A stretch of 64,000 nucleotides of DNA, taken from positions 1,240,001 through 1,304,000 of the forward strand of contig CAWBWT010000002.1 in the NCBI GenBank assembly GCA_963792675.1, read 5' to 3'. The notes below the pieces were generated by a model. That model was given only the letters and a program-made list of their open reading frames with translations. It ran no database searches and had not been told where the DNA came from. Of this stretch, positions 19,789 to 28,764 are shown one piece after another (within the stretch, counting starts at the first letter, position 1; each line of letters begins with the position of its first letter). The DNA is from JBBROS01 sp963792675. Lineage in GTDB: Bacteria > Pseudomonadota > Alphaproteobacteria > Acetobacterales > Acetobacteraceae. A program made the position numbers and the translations under genes.

Positions 19789-21030
19789 TCACACAAGGCC
19801 AGCTTGACGCAACCCGGCGACGTCATCTGGGGAGAGCCCGAGGCGTTCGGTCAGCACCGCCTCGGTGTCGGCGCCCAGCAGCGGCGGGGCATGGCGGTAA
19901 CTGGTGGGGGTTTCGGACAGGCGCACGGGGTTCGCGACCAACGCCACGTCGGCTCCGGCGGCGTGCGGCATGGCGATGCGCATCCCGCGCGCCTGGATCT
20001 GCGGGTCGGCGAACACCTCGCCGAGGTCGTTGATCGGCCCGCACGGGACGCCGGCCGATTCGAGAGCGGCGATCCACGCCGCCGTGGTGCGGCTGCGTGT
20101 CACCGGCGTGAAGGCGGCGACGAAGTCGTCCCGATGGGCGACCCGGGCCCGGTTGGTGGCGAAGCGCGCATCGGCCGCCCATTCAGGATGCCCGGCCGCG
20201 GCGGCGAGGCGGGCGAACTGGGCGTCGTTGCCGACGGCGACGATCATGGCGCCGTCGGCGGTCGGGAAATCCTGATACGGCACGATCGAGGGGTGGGCAT
20301 TGCCCATTCTGACCGGCGGCGCGCCGGTGGTGAGGTAGTTGAGCGCCTGATTGGCGAGGCTCGCGACCTGCACGTCGAGCAGGGCGACGTCGATATGCTG
20401 GCCCTCGCCGGTGCGGTCGCGATGGGCGATCGCGGCCAGGATGGCGGTCGTGGCGTAGAGGCCGGTCAGCACGTCCGTCAAGGCCACGCCGACCTTCTGC
20501 GGCCCGGCGCCGGGCTCGGCGTCGCTGCGGCCGGTGATCGACATCAGCCCGCCCATGCCCTGGATCAGGAAATCGTAGCCGGCCCGGGGCGCGTAGGGGC
20601 CGGTTTGGCCGAAGCCGGTGATGGAGCAATAGACCAGGCGGGGGTTGATGGCGCGCAAGCTGTCGTAGTCGAGCCGGTACGGCTTGAGGCCGCCCACCTT
20701 GAAATTCTCGATGACGACGTCGCTGTCGGCAGCCAGGCGGTGGATCAGGTCCTGGCCGCCGGGCTTGGTGAAGTCGACTGTGACGCTGCGCTTGTTGCGG
20801 TTGGCGCACAGGAAATAGGCGGCGTCGTCGGTGGGCTCGCCGTCCGCGTCGGGCGTCCAGGGCGGGCCCCAGCCGCGGGTGTCGTCACCGGTGCCGGGGC
20901 GCTCGATCTTGACCACCTCGGCGCCGTAATCGCCGAGCAGCTGCGCGGCCCAGGGCCCGGCCAGGATGCGGGACAGGTCGAGGACCTTGAGATGGGACAG
21001 GGCGGAGCGGCCGTCGGGCGGGCGGGTCAT
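19789..21030 (-). CDS. CoA transferase, family III (CaiB/BaiF)
   Basis: 413 residues from the ATG at 21,030, overlapping the SDR stop by 4 bp. The opening LKVLDLSRILAGPWAAQLLGDYGA and the AEVVKIERPGTGDDTR segment are classic for family III. The catalytic aspartate is in VALTDVLTGLYA. These enzymes move CoA between a carboxylic acid and an acyl-CoA. The SDR gene ahead of it could supply a hydroxy/keto acid step on the same carbon skeleton; that link is inferred from gene coupling. The substrate is not predictable. Confidence 0.9.
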   Translation of the reverse strand: MTRPPDGRSALSHLKVLDLSRILAGPWAAQLLGDYGAEVVKIERPGTGDDTRGWGPPWTPDADGEPTDDAAYFLCANRNKRSVTVDFTKPGGQDLIHRLAADSDVVIENFKVGGLKPYRLDYDSLRAINPRLVYCSITGFGQTGPYAPRAGYDFLIQGMGGLMSITGRSDAEPGAGPQKVGVALTDVLTGLYATTAILAAIAHRDRTGEGQHIDVALLDVQVASLANQALNYLTTGAPPVRMGNAHPSIVPYQDFPTADGAMIVAVGNDAQFARLAAAAGHPEWAADARFATNRARVAHRDDFVAAFTPVTRSRTTAAWIAALESAGVPCGPINDLGEVFADPQIQARGMRIAMPHAAGADVALVANPVRLSETPTSYRHAPPLLGADTEAVLTERLGLSPDDVAGLRQAGLV

Positions 21031-21833
21031 GGCGCGCCTTCCGGGCTCGCCGCCGCTTCCGGGCTGTGCGGGCGCGCGGGCAGCAGGCCGGCGCTGGCGA
21101 ACCCGCCATCGACGTTGAGGGTGTGGCCGCACACGTAGCTGGCGGCCTCGCTGCACAGGAACAGCGCCGCGGCGGCGACCTCCTCCGGCGTGCCGTAGCG
21201 GCCTTGCGGGGTGCGCTCGTGGAAGGCGCGGCGGGTGGCTTGGGTGTGGATCTGGGCGGCCATCTCGGTCTCGACCGCGCCGGGGGCGATGGCATTGAAG
21301 GTGATGTTGGGCGCGGCGAGCTCCGCGGTCATCACCCGGGTCAGCAGCTCGACCGCCGCCTTGCTGGCGCCGTAGGCGGCGCGGCCGATGTTGCCGCGGC
21401 CGCCGGAGATGGAGGCGATGCTGACGATGCGGCCATAGCCGGCCGGGAGCATGCGGCGCAGCGCCGCCTGGCTGCACAGCAGCGTGCCGGCGAGGTTGAC
21501 GCGCATGACCCGGTCGAGGTCGGCGGGTGTCGTGTCCATGAACGGCTTGTCGAGGCCGAGTCCGGCATTGTTGACCAGGATGTCGAGCCGGCCGGTGGCG
21601 GCCATCGCCCGCTCGGCCAGCGCTTCCGCATCCGCCGGGTCGGCGACGTCGGCGCGCAGGGCCTGATGCGCGGGGCCGAGTTGGCAGGCGAGGCCGGCAA
21701 CGGCGGCGGCGTCGAGGTCGCCGAGCACCAGCGTCGCGCCCTGGGCGGCGAACAGCCGGGCGATGGCGGCGCCGATGCCGCGGGCGGCGCCGGTGACGAT
21801 GGCGGTTCGGCCGGCGAGGATCATGGAATTCAA
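21027..21833 (-). CDS. SDR family oxidoreductase (3-hydroxyacyl/keto-reductase-like)
   Basis: 268 residues. The TGAARGIGAAIA cofactor motif, NNAGLGL, SIASISG and YGASK (with Tyr and Lys catalytic) are all present, followed by the C-terminal LNVDGGF. It contains the N-x-N-A-I-A-P-G motif typical of FabG-like SDRs. The gene overlaps the CoA-transferase start (ATGA), so the two form a pair. A divergent HU gene lies 254 bp away; that intergenic gap is the likely control region of both. Confidence 0.87.
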   Translation of the reverse strand: MNSMILAGRTAIVTGAARGIGAAIARLFAAQGATLVLGDLDAAAVAGLACQLGPAHQALRADVADPADAEALAERAMAATGRLDILVNNAGLGLDKPFMDTTPADLDRVMRVNLAGTLLCSQAALRRMLPAGYGRIVSIASISGGRGNIGRAAYGASKAAVELLTRVMTAELAAPNITFNAIAPGAVETEMAAQIHTQATRRAFHERTPQGRYGTPEEVAAAALFLCSEAASYVCGHTLNVDGGFASAGLLPARPHSPEAAASPEGAP

Positions 21834-22087
21834 GGCGATGGCTCCGGCGGGTCGTCTCGTTTCAGAGACCGTGTGGTGCGGCGGGCATGGCCGGCAGTGT
21901 CCGGTCGTTATCCTGGTCGAGCGATGATCTAGCCAAGACGGGACCGATACACTACAGGCGTTTCTGCTGGGTCATTGGCCAAACGGTCCATATCGCAGCG
22001 CAAAAGCGATTACGGCTTGACCGCATGGTGACACGCGCTTTGCATTCGGGTTAGGTGCGGCTCGGCGAATCGAGGAAAGGACGACTG

Positions 22088-22402
22088 ATGAACGTGACAG
22101 AGATGGCTGATCATATCGCTTCCAAGCATGACATGCCGAAGAACACGGCCAAGCAGGTCGTGGAAGCGGTGTTCGAGGCGATGCGGGAATCGGCCGTGAA
22201 GGGCGATGAGGTCTCGATCCCCGGTTTCGGCAAGTTCAAGGTTGCGGCGCGCGAGGCGCGGACTGGCCGCAACCCGGCCACTGGCGAGACGATCCAGATC
22301 GCCGCATCGAAGAAGCTGGCGTTCTCGCCGGCAAAGCAACTGAAGGATGCGCTCAACCCGGCCGAAGCGGCCGGCAAGCCCAAAGCCAAAGCCAAGAAGT
22401 AG
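22088..22402 (+). CDS. HU family DNA-binding protein
   Basis: 104 residues from the ATG at 22,088; an in-frame GTG at 22,055 lies upstream but has no RBS, while GAAAGGAC sits before 22,088. The HU/IHF fold is complete: MNVTEMADHIASKHD helix, then VSIPGFGKFKVAAREARTGR, with the DNA-binding arm ending ARTGRNPATGETIQI. A lysine-rich C-terminal tail (KPKAKAKK) is added. It compacts DNA as a dimer. A weak promoter-like pair (TTGACC at 22,017-22,022 with TTGCAT at 22,040-22,045) lies upstream. Confidence 0.93.
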   Translation: MNVTEMADHIASKHDMPKNTAKQVVEAVFEAMRESAVKGDEVSIPGFGKFKVAAREARTGRNPATGETIQIAASKKLAFSPAKQLKDALNPAEAAGKPKAKAKK

Positions 22403-22419
22403 TCCATAGGTGAAGCGGA

Positions 22420-22446
22420 CGGCACGCGGGGTGGGGCCGCGTGCCG
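22420..22446 (+). terminator. Hairpin after HU gene
   Basis: A perfect 10-bp stem, CGGCACGCGG (22,420-22,429) with CCGCGTGCCG (22,437-22,446), closes a 7-nt loop starting 18 bp after the HU stop. It is followed by ATTTGGG, a short T-run. This fits an intrinsic terminator for HU, though the T tract is weak. Confidence 0.6.
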
Positions 22447-22580
22447 ATTTGGGTCGGTATTGGCCGACAATGAATTGGTTCAGCAGTTCTCGCGATAATG
22501 GCAGGTGACGATCCTGCAAACGACCGTAATCGGGACCGACCCGCCCGCGCAGCGCAGCGGCGCCGGTAGGAGGCTGGCCG

Positions 22581-23288
22581 TTGCCATTCGCCGATAAGCG
22601 TTTGGCCCTCGTGACCGGCGCGGCGCGCGGAATCGGCCGCGGTGTGGCCGCCCGGCTGGTTGCGGACGGCTGGCAGGTGGTCGGGGCCGACCGCGAGCCG
22701 GTCGACCTCGCCGGCGTCCAGGGCGTGTCGGCCGACGTTTCCGACCCGGCCGCCGTCGAGGCCATGGTCGGCGCGCTCGGGCGTGAGCACGGGCGACTCG
22801 ACGCGCTGGTGAGCAACGCCGGGTTCATGATCCGCAAACGGCTGCGCGACCTGTCCCTGGCGGAGTGGTCGGCGGTGCTCGCCACCAATCTCACCGCGAC
22901 GTTCCTGCTGGTCCGTGCCGCCGAGTCGCTGCTGCGGGCGGCGCGGGGCAGCGTGGTGACGATCGCCTCGACCCGGGCGCATATGAGCGAACCCGACACC
23001 GAGAGTTACGCGGCGTCCAAGGGCGGCTTGCTGGCGCTGACGCATGCGCTGGCGGTGAGCCTGGGGCCGGAGGTGCGGGCCAACGTCGTCAGCCCCGGCT
23101 GGATCGACGTGCGCGGCGAGGTGCTGCGGCCCGAGGACCACGCGCAGCACCCGGCCGGACGAGTTGGCCGAGTCGAGGACGTGGCCGCCATGGTGGCCTG
23201 GCTGGTCGGGCCCGAATCGGGCTTCGTGACCGGCGCCGAGTTCGTGGTGGACGGCGGCATGACCCGCAAGATGATCTACGCCGAGTAG
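22581..23288 (+). CDS. SDR family oxidoreductase
   Basis: 235 residues with a TTG start at 22,581, supported by the strong Shine-Dalgarno TAGGAGG at 22,567-22,573. The cofactor motif is VTGAARGIGRGVA, NAG is present (SNAGFM), the Ser lies in TIASTRA, and the catalytic motif is YAASKGG. The C-terminal FVVDGGMTRKMIYAE is typical of short SDRs that act on small sugars or polyols. It is short for the family but complete. It lies 178 bp after HU and is convergent with the isomerase-like gene. The substrate is unknown. Confidence 0.85.
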   Translation: MPFADKRLALVTGAARGIGRGVAARLVADGWQVVGADREPVDLAGVQGVSADVSDPAAVEAMVGALGREHGRLDALVSNAGFMIRKRLRDLSLAEWSAVLATNLTATFLLVRAAESLLRAARGSVVTIASTRAHMSEPDTESYAASKGGLLALTHALAVSLGPEVRANVVSPGWIDVRGEVLRPEDHAQHPAGRVGRVEDVAAMVAWLVGPESGFVTGAEFVVDGGMTRKMIYAE

Positions 23289-23298
23289 AGACGCCGGG

Positions 23299-23946
23299 TC
23301 AGGGGCGGGCGACCGTGCTGGGCAGCGTCGCGAGCCGTTCCATCTCGGGCGTGTGCAGCAGGCCGGGATCGGCGAGGCGGGCCTGCGCCATCGGGATCGC
23401 ATCGGCCCCCCAAAACAGGTCGGGTGACGGGTCGTCGCCGACCGCCAGCGTCGGCACGCCGAACACGCCGGCGGCGATGGCTTGGTTGGTCCAGGCGCGC
23501 AGCCGATCCTTCGCACCGGTGCGCTCGACCAGGGCTTCGTAGGGTTCGGCGGTCAGGCGCGCGGCGAGCGCGTCGCGTTCCTCGTAGGGGTCGCGGCCCT
23601 CGGCCCAGACGAAATCCATCACAATGCGGGCGGCCTCGGGCGCGGCGTCGAGGGCGGCGAGCAGGCGCAGCGCCTCGAGCGACCGGAACGGGTGCGCCGG
23701 GGGGAAGCGGAACCGGACGCCGGACTGTTCGGCGAGAAATTGGCAATGCCGGTAGGTATGCACGCGCTTGGGCGGGATCTCGGCCGGGCCGAGTTGACCC
23801 CAATGAGCGAGCACGGCGGCAAATACGATGGGGCGGTAGGTGATCGCATGAGCCCGGCCGAGTCGCTCGATGTCGGGGAGGGCGAGATAGGCGAAGGGGG
23901 AGATCGGGTCGAAAAACCAGGTCAGGTCCACGGCTGGCCGTCCCAC
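23299..23946 (-). CDS. 2-hydroxychromene-2-carboxylate isomerase (DsbA-like, GST kappa fold)
   Basis: 215 residues. The N-terminal segment WFFDPISPFAYLAL has the S-P-F-A-Y motif of HCCA isomerases, where Ser replaces the CxxC cysteines of DsbA. The C-terminal cis-Pro region reads AAGVFGVPTLAVG. Members use glutathione and isomerise 2-hydroxychromene carboxylate in naphthalene-type catabolism, but many homologues have other or unknown roles. It is followed on the same strand by DUF488 (1 bp gap) and the luciferase-like gene in reverse order. Confidence 0.85.
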   Translation of the reverse strand: MGRPAVDLTWFFDPISPFAYLALPDIERLGRAHAITYRPIVFAAVLAHWGQLGPAEIPPKRVHTYRHCQFLAEQSGVRFRFPPAHPFRSLEALRLLAALDAAPEAARIVMDFVWAEGRDPYEERDALAARLTAEPYEALVERTGAKDRLRAWTNQAIAAGVFGVPTLAVGDDPSPDLFWGADAIPMAQARLADPGLLHTPEMERLATLPSTVARP

Positions 23947-23947
23947 G

Positions 23948-24391
23948 TCAGAGATGAGAGACGGTGAACGGGTGCGCCTCGCACATCAACTGGGCGACGC
24001 GGAGCCGATGGCAGACGTGCGGGTCGGCCTCGTAGCAGAGCAGGCAGCACGGCAACTCCAAGGCGAGTCCGGCAGCCTGGTGCAGGGCGTGCTGCGCCTC
24101 GGGGGTGTGCAGCGAGGTTTCGACGATCTCCCAAAAACGCGGCCACTGCTTGCGCTTGTTGGCCTCGCGGCCCTCGGGCGGGGTGCCGAGCGGGCGCAGG
24201 TGCGTGTAGGCGATCCCGGCCTCGGCGAGCCCCAAGCTGAGCGGAGTCTTGGAGAACCCGGCCCGTCGCGACAGCGGCAGGTCGCGCACATCGATCACCC
24301 GCTTCACGCCGGCCGTGCGCAACGTCTCGACCAACGGGTCGAGCGCCGCCTTCTCGTAGCCGACCGTGTGGAGGGTCGGCCCGGCGCTCAC
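23948..24391 (-). CDS. DUF488 domain-containing protein
   Basis: 147 residues. The DUF488 signature is clear: TLHTVGYEKAALDPLVETL, then VIDVRDLPLSRR, and the cysteine block CCLLCYEADPHVCHR. The clustered Cys and His residues may bind metal. Function is unknown. Its start overlaps the luciferase-like stop by 4 bp and the stop is 1 bp from the isomerase start, so a three-gene transcript (LLM, DUF488, DsbA-like) is likely. Confidence 0.88.
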   Translation of the reverse strand: MSAGPTLHTVGYEKAALDPLVETLRTAGVKRVIDVRDLPLSRRAGFSKTPLSLGLAEAGIAYTHLRPLGTPPEGREANKRKQWPRFWEIVETSLHTPEAQHALHQAAGLALELPCCLLCYEADPHVCHRLRVAQLMCEAHPFTVSHL

Positions 24392-25392
24392 GCCGCGGCG
24401 CGTTGCGGCGCCAGCTGCGCGTTCACCTCGGCCAGGATCTGGTAGGAGCGCAGCCGGGCGTCGCCGTCGTGGATGGCGGCGGCGACCATCAGCTCGTCGG
24501 CACCGGTCTCGGCCAGCAGCCGCTCGAGCCCGGCGCGCACCGTCTCGGGGCCGCCGACGATCGAGCAGGCGAGCATGGACGAGGCCTGCGCCTTTTCCAT
24601 CGGCGTCCAGTAGGTCTCGATGTCGTCGATCGGCCGCGGCAGCTTGCCTCGGGCGCCGCGGAACATGTTGGCGAAGCTCTGCTGCGGCGAGGTGAACAGG
24701 CGGCGGGCCTCGGCGTCGGTGTCGGCGGCGATCACGTTGACGCCGACCATCGCGTGCGGGCGCTCGATCTCCCCGGGGCGGAACCCCTCGCGATAGGCCT
24801 GCAACGCGTAGGGCAGGGCGTCGGGGGCGAAGTGCGAGGCGAAAGCGTAAGGCAGGCCGAGATGGGCGGCGAGCTGGGCGCCGAAGGTGGAGGAGCCGAG
24901 GATCCAGAGCGGCACGTGGGTGCCCTCGCCGGGGACGGCGTGGATGGCCTGGTTCGGCGCCGGGTCGCCGAGCAGCGCTTGCAGCTCCAGCACGTCCTGC
25001 GGGAAGCGGTCCGATGCGGCCGGGTCGCGGCGGAGGGCGCGCCAGGTCCGCTGATCGGTGCCGGGGGCGCGGCCGAGGCCCAGGTCGATGCGGCCGGGAT
25101 AGAGGGTGGCGAGCGTGCCGAACTGCTCGGCGATCACCAATGGCGAGTGGTTCGGCAGCATGATCCCGCCGGCGCCGACCCGGATGGTGCTGGTGCCGCC
25201 GGCGACGAAGCCGATCGCGACCGCGGTGGCGGCGCTGGCGATGCCGACCATATTGTGGTGCTCGGCCAGCCAGTAGCGCCGGTAGCCCAGGCGCTCGGCG
25301 TGGCGTGCGAGGTCGCGGGCGCGCAGCAGCGCATCGCGTGCGGTCGCACCTTCGGGGACGGGGGCGAGGTCGAGAACGGAGAGCTGGGCCAT
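24388..25392 (-). CDS. LLM class flavin-dependent oxidoreductase
   Basis: 334 residues, with the luciferase-like TIM barrel. Marker segments are RYWLAEHHNMVGIASAATAV, RVGAGGIMLPNHSPLVIAEQ, LYPGRIDLGLGRAPGTD and WILGSSTFGAQLAAHLGLPY. Such enzymes use reduced flavin and oxygen to oxidise a small organic substrate, which is not identifiable here. It is the first gene of the LLM-DUF488-isomerase unit. The stop overlaps the DUF488 start (ATGA). Confidence 0.9.
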   Translation of the reverse strand: MAQLSVLDLAPVPEGATARDALLRARDLARHAERLGYRRYWLAEHHNMVGIASAATAVAIGFVAGGTSTIRVGAGGIMLPNHSPLVIAEQFGTLATLYPGRIDLGLGRAPGTDQRTWRALRRDPAASDRFPQDVLELQALLGDPAPNQAIHAVPGEGTHVPLWILGSSTFGAQLAAHLGLPYAFASHFAPDALPYALQAYREGFRPGEIERPHAMVGVNVIAADTDAEARRLFTSPQQSFANMFRGARGKLPRPIDDIETYWTPMEKAQASSMLACSIVGGPETVRAGLERLLAETGADELMVAAAIHDGDARLRSYQILAEVNAQLAPQRAAA

Positions 25393-25443
25393 GTTACGAA
25401 GGTCGGTTCGAAGGCCGCCGAAAGCAAGTGCGGACCGCGTGGG

Positions 25444-27136
25444 TCAGGCCTCCGTCCGCCGCAGCAGGTAGTCGAGCCCGCCGACGCGAAACCAGCGATA
25501 GCCGTAGGGTTCCATCAGCACGCGATGCATGCCGTCCGAGCCGGGGCTGCTGTGCCGGTCCGAGAGCAGGTTGACCAGCGGTGCCGTCGTGCGAGCCATG
25601 CGCGCCCGGCGCGAACCGGACCTCCTTCGGCACGGCGCCGAGATTGTGCAGGACCAGCACGGAGTTGTTGCGCCAGTCGTAGCGGATGGCGAGGAACTCC
25701 GGATCGGTCTCGAGGACGGCGAAGGTGCCCCAGCCGACCTCCGGCAGCTCCTTGCGCATCCGCAGCATGCGCTCGGTCCAGTTCAGCATCGAGGTTGGGT
25801 CGCGCCGTTGCTCGGCGACGTTGACGTGCTCGAAGCCATACGGGCCGCCGCTGATGACCGGGACTACGGGAACGTCGCCGGCGGTAAAGCCGCCATGCTT
25901 CTCGTCGGACCACTGCATCGGGGTGCGGGCGGCGGTGCGCTCCGGCAAGCCGAGGTCGTCGCCCATGCCGATCTCGTCGCCGTAGCGGATCACCGGGGTG
26001 CCCGGCAGGGTCAGCATCAGGCTGTAGGCGAGCTCGATCCGGCGCCGGTCGCCCTGCAGCATCGGCGCCAAACGGCGGCGGATGCCGCGGTCGTAGAGCT
26101 GCATGTCCGGGTCCGGGCCGAAGGCGGCGAAGACCGCCCGGCGCTGCCCGTCGGTGAGACGGCCGAGGTCGAGCTCGTCATGGTTGCGCAGGAACATCGC
26201 CCATTGCCCGGTGGCCGGCCGCGGCTCGGTGGCGGCGAGCGCCCGGCGCAGCGGCCCGGTGTCGGCGGCCGCCAGGGCATAGAACAGGTTCTGGTTGACC
26301 TGGAAGTTGAACATCAGCTGCAGCCGCTCGCCGTCGTCACCGAAATATTCGAGGTCGGTTTCGGGCAGCACGTTGGCCTCGGCCAGGATCACCGCGTCGC
26401 CCCGGCGCCATTGCAGGAACTCGCGGAACGTCCGCAGCATGTCGTATTGTTCCTTGGGCTTGGTGACGCCGGGGCCTTTCTCGGCGATCACGAACGGCAC
26501 CGCGTCCATTCGGAAGCCGGACACGCCGAGCTGCAGCCAGAAGCCCATGATCTTCAGGATCTCCGCCTGCACGGCGGGGTGGGCGGTGTCGAGGTCGGGC
26601 TGGAACTCGTAGAAGCGGTGGAAGTAGTACTGCTTGGCGACCGGGTCGCGGGTCCAGGTCGAGGTCTGCACGCCGGGAAAGACGATGCCGCTTTCGGCGT
26701 GCGGCGGCCGCTTCTTGGACCACACGTACCAGTCGCGATACTTGGACTCCGGGTCGCGCCGGGCCGCCTGGAACCAGGGATGCTGGTCCGAGGTATGGTT
26801 CACCACGAGGTCGATCAGGATCCGGATGCCGCGCTGCTTGCAGCCGTGGGTGAACTCGACGAAGTCGCCGAGCGTGCCGTAGCGGGGGTCGACGCCGTAA
26901 TAGTCGCTGATGTCGTAGCCGTCGTCGCGCTGCGGCGAAGGTTGGAACGGCATCAGCCAGATCGCGGTGATGCCCAACCCCTGCAGGTAGTCGAGGCGCC
27001 GGACCAGTCCCTGGAAGTCGCCGACGCCGTCGCCGTTGGCGTCCATGAACGTCTCGACCGACAAGCAGTAGATGATGGCGTTCTTGTACCAGAGGTCGTT
27101 GATCACGCCCGGCTCCCGCATCGCTCCGGTGAACAA
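25444..27136 (-). CDS. GH13 family enzyme, trehalose-synthase-like, with C-terminal frameshift
   Basis: Read in one frame from 27,136 (or the ATG at 27,121) to about 25,600, then in the next frame to a TGA at 25,444. Correcting one base gives about 563 residues and a C-terminus TTAPLVNLLSDRHSSPGSD followed by YGYRWFRVGGLDYLL. Catalytic motifs are GFRMDAVPF (nucleophile Asp), ILAEANV (acid Glu) and LRNHDELD (Asp). The N-terminus, INDLWYKNAIIYCLSVETF, matches the trehalose-synthase/amylase subgroup rather than true glucosidases. It likely interconverts maltose and trehalose or cleaves related oligosaccharides. Its 5' end is 44 bp from the divergent GH13 gene. Confidence 0.85.
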
Positions 27137-27180
27137 TGCCCGGATGCGCGCGTTGTGTCGCGCTTGGGGGAGGGCGCGGG

Positions 27181-28756
27181 ATGAGCTTGGCTTGGTGGCA
27201 GCGCGGCGTGGTGTATCAGGTCTATCCGCGCTCGTTCGCCGACAGCGACGGGGACGGCGTCGGCGACCTGCGGGGCATCACCGGGCGCTTGGAACACCTC
27301 GCCTGGCTCGGCGTGGACGCGGTATGGATCTCGCCGATCTTCCCGTCGCCGATGACCGATTTCGGCTACGACGTGGCCGATTACTGCGGCATCGACCCGC
27401 TATTCGGCACGATGGCCGACTTCGACGCGCTGCTGGCGCGGGCGCATGCGCTCGGGCTCAAGGTAATCCTCGACTTCGTGCCGAACCACAGCTCGGACAA
27501 GCATCCCTGGTTCGAGGCGAGCCGGCGGCGCGCGGATGGCAAGGCGGACTGGTATTTGTGGCGGGATGCCGCCCCGGGTGGCGGTCCGCCGAACAACTGG
27601 CTCGGCAACTTCAACGGCGCCGCCTGGACGTGGGACGAAGAACGCGGCCAGTACTACTATCACTCGTTCCTGCCGACTCAGCCCGACCTCAACTGGCGCA
27701 ACCCGGAGGTGCGGGCGGCCCTGTTCGAGGCAATGCGGTTCTGGATGCGGCGCGGCGTGGACGGGTTCCGGGTCGATGTGCTGTGGATGATGATCAAGGA
27801 CGACCAGTATCGCGACAATCCGCTCAACCCGGACTGGCGCCCCGGGCTGCCGCCGCACGACCGCTTGCTGCCGCTCTACACCGCCGACCGGCCCGAGGTG
27901 CACGAGGTAGTGCGGGCCATGCGCGGCGTGTCGGACGAGTTCCCCGGCCGCGTGCTGATCGGCGAAATCTACCTGCCGGTCGATCGGCTGGTGACCTATT
28001 ACGGCACCGGGCTGGACGAGGCGCACCTGCCGTTCAACTTCCACCTGCTGCTGCTGCCGGAGTGGTCGGCGGGCGCGGTGGCCGAGCTGATCCGCCGCTA
28101 CGAGGCGGCGCTGCCGCCGGGCGCCTGGCCGAACTGGGTGTTGGGCAATCACGACCGGCCACGCATCGCCAGCCGGGTCGGCCCGGCGCAGGCGCGGGTC
28201 GCGGCGATGCTGCTGCTGACCTTGCGCGGCACGCCGACGCTCTACATGGGCGACGAGCTCGGCATGGTGGACACGCCGATCCCGCCCGAGGCGGTCCGCG
28301 ACCCCGGCGAGCTGCGCCAACCCGGGCTTGGCCTCGGCCGCGACCCGGTGCGGACGCCGTTCCCTTGGACCGGCGAGCCCGGCGCCGGGTTCACGACCGG
28401 AACCCCGTGGCTGCCGATCGGCGCCGACGTGCCGCTCTCGCAGCAGTACGGCGATCCCCGATTCGATGGTGTCGCTGCACCGCCAGCTGCTGGCCCTGCG
28501 GCGGGCGCGCGGGTCGCTGTCGGAAGGCGCGGTCGCCTCCGTTCGCGCGGATGGCAGCGCGCTGTCCTATGAGCGCCGCCACGGCGACGACCGCCTGGTG
28601 GTGGCATTGAACCTGGCGCATGACGCGGTCGAGTTCGACGCCGCCGCGGGCTTGGTGGTGGCGGCCACGCACCGGGATCGGCTGGGCGCTGCGGTCGGCG
28701 GACGGATCACGCTGCGGCCGGACGAGGGGTTGGTGATCGACCCTCGGAGCGCCTGA
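27181..28756 (+). CDS. GH13 alpha-glucosidase, with C-terminal frameshift
   Basis: Translation from the ATG at 27,181 stays in frame to about 28,455, then continues in the next frame with SMVSLHRQLLALRRARG to a TGA at 28,754. One base removed gives about 524 residues. Catalytic motifs are GFRVDVLWMM (nucleophile), LIGEIYLP (acid) and VLGNHDRPR. The opening WWQRGVVYQVYPRSFADS and the DGDGVGDLRGI loop are typical of oligo-1,6-glucosidase/alpha-glucosidase. It probably splits small alpha-glucosides. The gene is divergent from the trehalose-synthase-like gene, so the two may share control. Confidence 0.87.
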
Positions 28757-28764
28757 CCCGACGT

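Noticed and set aside
22017..22045. Sigma-70 promoter for HU
   Set aside because: The -35-like TTGACC is good but the -10 (TTGCAT) matches only half of the consensus; mentioned in the gene entry but not called as a site.
25444..28756. Two GH13 genes as decayed pseudogenes
   Set aside because: Each has one indel near the C-terminus and intact catalytic motifs; a sequencing error explains them better.
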